NCBI GenBank assembly: GCA_965222725.1
Contig: OZ244969.1
Coordinates: 4,650,001 to 4,714,000 of the forward strand
Source of the DNA: GCA-2748575 sp965222725
GTDB taxonomy: Bacteria; Pseudomonadota; Gammaproteobacteria; Pseudomonadales; Ketobacteraceae
Reading direction: 5' to 3'
Length of the DNA stretch: 64,000 bases
Shown here piece after piece: positions 61,878 to 64,000 of the stretch. The stretch's first letter is position 1; every line of letters begins with the position of its first letter. The notes below the pieces were generated by a model. It was not told the origin of the DNA. It was given only the letters and a program-made list of their open reading frames with translations, and did no database searches. The translations under genes and the position numbers were made by a program.

Positions 61878-61911
61878 AAAAAAAGGAGCCCTCCGGAAAG
61901 AGGCTCCTTTT
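61878..61911 (-). terminator. Rho-independent terminator of sucCD
   Basis: On the minus strand AAAGGAGCC (61910-61902) pairs with GGCTCCTTT (61890-61882) around an 11-nt loop, followed by a run of seven T in total. It lies about 130 nt after the sucD stop and 40 nt before the EAL gene, which therefore needs its own promoter or readthrough. Confidence 0.88.
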
Positions 61912-62040
61912 ATGCGCTACTGCTTGAGTAAGCCGCAGCAAACCTAACGGACCGGCTGACAGATTCAGGTCTATGCAGTGTAGCCCAAACGGCTATTCAG
62001 CAACTGCCTGTAGACCCGAATCAATCCGGTCGCAACTGGC

Positions 62041-62913
62041 TTACCAGCCTGTCAGTTCTTTCAGTGCTTTACCCATTTCAGAAGGATTAGGCACAGTTTT
62101 TACACCGGCTTTTTCCAGGGCAGCGAACTTCTCTGCAGCCGTACCTTTACCGCCGGCAATGATAGCGCCAGCGTGGCCCATACGTTTGCCCGGAGGTGCA
62201 GTTACACCCGCGATGTAGGAAACTACCGGCTTGGTAACATTTTCTTTGATGTATTCAGCCGCTTCGTCTTCTGCATTACCACCGATTTCGCCCACCATGA
62301 TGATGGCCTCGGTCTGCTCGTCATTCTGGAACAGTTCCAGCGCATCGATAAAGGTTGTGCCGGGAATCGGATCACCACCGATACCGATACAGGTGCTCTG
62401 ACCAAAGCCCAGCGCAGTGGTCTGGTTAACGGCTTCGTAAGTAAGGGTACCGGAACGGGAAACGATGCCCACTTTACCGGGTTTGTGGATATGACCAGGC
62501 ATGATACCGATCTTGCACTCACCGGGAGTGATAATACCCGGGCAGTTAGGACCGATCAGGCGTACACCGGCTTTTTCCACGTATTCTTTTACGTACAGCA
62601 TATCCAGCGCAGGAATGCCTTCGGTAATACAAACAATCAGAGGAATACCGGCATCGGCGGCTTCAATGATGGAGTCTTTACAGAAAGGCGCAGGCACATA
62701 GATAACAGTAGCGTCAGCGTCAGTGGCTTCTTTGGCTTCTGCCACTGTGTTGAATACAGGCAGATCCAGGTGCTTGGTGCCACCTTTGCCAGGCGTAACA
62801 CCGCCAACCATTTTTGTACCGTACTCGATCGCCTGTTGGCTGTGCATGGTACCCTGTGCGCCAGTAAAGCCCTGACAAATGACTTTGGTATCTTTATTGA
62901 TTAATACACTCAT
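62041..62913 (-). CDS. sucD: Succinate--CoA ligase, alpha subunit
   Basis: 290 residues. TCA-cycle enzyme; the alpha subunit carries CoA and the phosphohistidine. CQGFTGAQGTMHSQQA near the start is the CoA site, and the later GHAGAI (MGHAGAIIAGG) contains the phosphorylated histidine. It starts 3 nt after sucC, so the two are co-translated. Confidence 0.97.
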   Translation of the reverse strand: MSVLINKDTKVICQGFTGAQGTMHSQQAIEYGTKMVGGVTPGKGGTKHLDLPVFNTVAEAKEATDADATVIYVPAPFCKDSIIEAADAGIPLIVCITEGIPALDMLYVKEYVEKAGVRLIGPNCPGIITPGECKIGIMPGHIHKPGKVGIVSRSGTLTYEAVNQTTALGFGQSTCIGIGGDPIPGTTFIDALELFQNDEQTEAIIMVGEIGGNAEDEAAEYIKENVTKPVVSYIAGVTAPPGKRMGHAGAIIAGGKGTAAEKFAALEKAGVKTVPNPSEMGKALKELTGW

Positions 62914-62916
62914 TGA

Positions 62917-64000
62917 TTAAGCCCCCACTGCCGCAACAACTTTTTCTGCAGCGTCGTTAAAGCCTTCCGCTGCAATAATATTCAAACCACTTTCTTTCAG
63001 TTTCTGTGCGCCCAGCTCAGCATTGTTACCTTCCAGACGAACCACTACCGGCACTTTTACGCCGACTTCTTCCACCGCACCGATAACACCGTCTGCGATC
63101 AGGTCACAACGTACGATACCGCCGAAGATATTTACCAGAACAGCTTTTACGCTTTCATCCGACAGGATGATTTTGAAAGCTTCGGTAACCCGTTCTTTGG
63201 TAGCACCACCACCAACGTCCAGGAAGTTGGCAGGCTCGCCGCCTTTCAGCTTGATCAGGTCCATGGTGGCCATGGCCAGGCCGGCACCGTTTACCAGACA
63301 ACCGATGTTGCCTTCCAGTGCAACATAGTTCAGGTCCCATTCTGCTGCGATGCGCTCACGCTCATCTTCCTGGGAAGGATCGTACATTTCAGCCACATCG
63401 GGATGACGAATAACAGCGCTGCCGTCGACGTTGATTTTGGCATCCAGGCAGTGCAGGTTGCCGTCTTTGGTGATGACCAGCGGATTCACTTCCACCAGAG
63501 CCAGGTCTTTCTCTTCAAACAGCTTGGCCAGACCCAGGAAGATTTTGGTGAACTGTTTGACCTGATCATTTGTGAGACCCAGCTTGTAGCCGATTTCACG
63601 GGCCTGGTAGGGCTGCGCACCTACCAAAGGATCGATGGTGGCTTTGAGGATTTTTTCGGGCGTTTCTTCCGCCACTTTTTCGATTTCCATCCCGCCTTCA
63701 GTGGACGCCATGAAAACCACACGACGGGAGCCGCGATCAACAACGGCACTCAGGTAGAGTTCGTTTTCGATATCAGTGCAGGACTCCACCAGAATTTTGT
63801 TGATAGGCTGGCCTTTCTCGTCTGTCTGGAAAGTTACCAGGTTGGTACCAAGCATGGAATTGGCAAATTCCCTGATTTCGTCGTGAGTGCTGACGAGCTT
63901 AACACCGCCCGCTTTACCACGCCCACCGGCGTGAACCTGTGCTTTCACAACCCAACGATCCCCACCGATCATTTCTGCTGCTTCTACCGCTTCTTTGGCT
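62917..64000 (-). CDS. sucC: Succinate--CoA ligase, beta subunit (partial)
   Basis: The frame is open to the last base of the window, giving about 361 residues; by comparison with the E. coli protein roughly 30 N-terminal residues lie beyond 64000, so the ATG at 63972 is internal. ATP-grasp motifs KAQVHAGGRGKAGGVK, EVNPLVITKDGNL, NGAGLAMATMD, LDVGGGATKERVTEA and VRLEGNNAELG are present. First gene of sucCD. Confidence 0.97.
   Translation of the reverse strand, partial: AKEAVEAAEMIGGDRWVVKAQVHAGGRGKAGGVKLVSTHDEIREFANSMLGTNLVTFQTDEKGQPINKILVESCTDIENELYLSAVVDRGSRRVVFMASTEGGMEIEKVAEETPEKILKATIDPLVGAQPYQAREIGYKLGLTNDQVKQFTKIFLGLAKLFEEKDLALVEVNPLVITKDGNLHCLDAKINVDGSAVIRHPDVAEMYDPSQEDERERIAAEWDLNYVALEGNIGCLVNGAGLAMATMDLIKLKGGEPANFLDVGGGATKERVTEAFKIILSDESVKAVLVNIFGGIVRCDLIADGVIGAVEEVGVKVPVVVRLEGNNAELGAQKLKESGLNIIAAEGFNDAAEKVVAAVGA

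Noticed and set aside
1..64000. CRISPR arrays, tRNA/rRNA genes, insertion sequences, prophage genes
   Set aside because: None seen: no regularly spaced repeat array, no transposase, integrase or phage structural protein, and no cloverleaf-type sequence that I could recognise in the gaps.

Overview
The window is a fully coding, roughly 50 % G+C chromosomal segment of a Gram-negative bacterium, most likely a marine-type gammaproteobacterium. Pointers are the HexR-controlled Entner-Doudoroff/gap/pyk block, lutABC, rlmJ, an htpG gene with a sigma-32 promoter, TonB-dependent uptake, and a lipid-oriented accessory set (P450s, acyl-CoA ligase, several hotdog thioesterases, GMC oxidoreductase plus aldehyde dehydrogenase). 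The genus cannot be fixed from sequence reading alone. I see no rRNA, tRNA, CRISPR array, insertion sequence or prophage.

Layout. (1) 1-6216, plus strand: the late half of the ethylmalonyl-CoA pathway, with methylsuccinyl-CoA dehydrogenase (5'-truncated by the window), mesaconyl-CoA hydratase, a B12-dependent ethylmalonyl-CoA mutase and its MeaB chaperone. Every gap between these genes carries an inverted repeat. (2) 6248-9374: a LuxR-type regulator divergent from an acetoacetate-decarboxylase-like gene and a ketopantoate-reductase-like gene. (3) 9611-11146: an MscS-type channel. (4) 23117 down to 11230, minus strand: a seven-gene apparent operon that is the most unusual part of the window. 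It holds a ThDP enzyme of the acetolactate synthase type, two tandem citrate-synthase-fold proteins lacking the standard catalytic residues, a TonB-dependent receptor, an SDR, a periplasmic ABC-type binding protein with no transporter, and a 1476-residue hybrid kinase ending in degenerate GGDEF and EAL domains. The ThDP, citrate-synthase-like and receptor genes are linked by ATGA overlaps or a 5-nt gap. I read it as a candidate unit that makes or modifies a small molecule, takes it up and senses it; the molecule is unknown.

(5) 23398-30160: lipid and housekeeping genes (alpha/beta hydrolase, MenI-like thioesterase, TraB/GumN protein, long-chain acyl-CoA ligase, sixA, a DUF4389 protein, gpsA and a small unknown). 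(6) 30279-35320: htpG with a clear sigma-32 promoter and terminator, then lutABC for L-lactate. (7) 35317-40410: an unknown membrane protein, two hotdog thioesterases, a DUF599 protein, a DMT exporter and rlmJ. (8) 40731-45457: a plus-strand operon with a PLP fold-III aldolase/deaminase, a GMC oxidoreductase, a small partner protein and an aldehyde dehydrogenase. (9) 45500-46810: an Xre-RES toxin-antitoxin pair with a long upstream palindrome.

(10) 46821-60050: central carbon metabolism (eda, edd, hexR, gap, pyk, aconitase) bracketed by two P450 genes, each divergent from a TetR regulator. Three HexR-like 15-mers lie upstream of hexR/edd and of gap-pyk. (11) 60087-64000: an acyltransferase, a canonical EAL-domain protein, and sucCD with its own terminator (sucC runs off the window).

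Functionally, the ethylmalonyl-CoA genes, aconitase, sucCD, the thioesterases and the acyl-CoA ligase suit an organism that lives largely on fatty acids, alkanes or other acetyl-CoA-yielding substrates. The ED genes and lut operon add sugar and lactate use.
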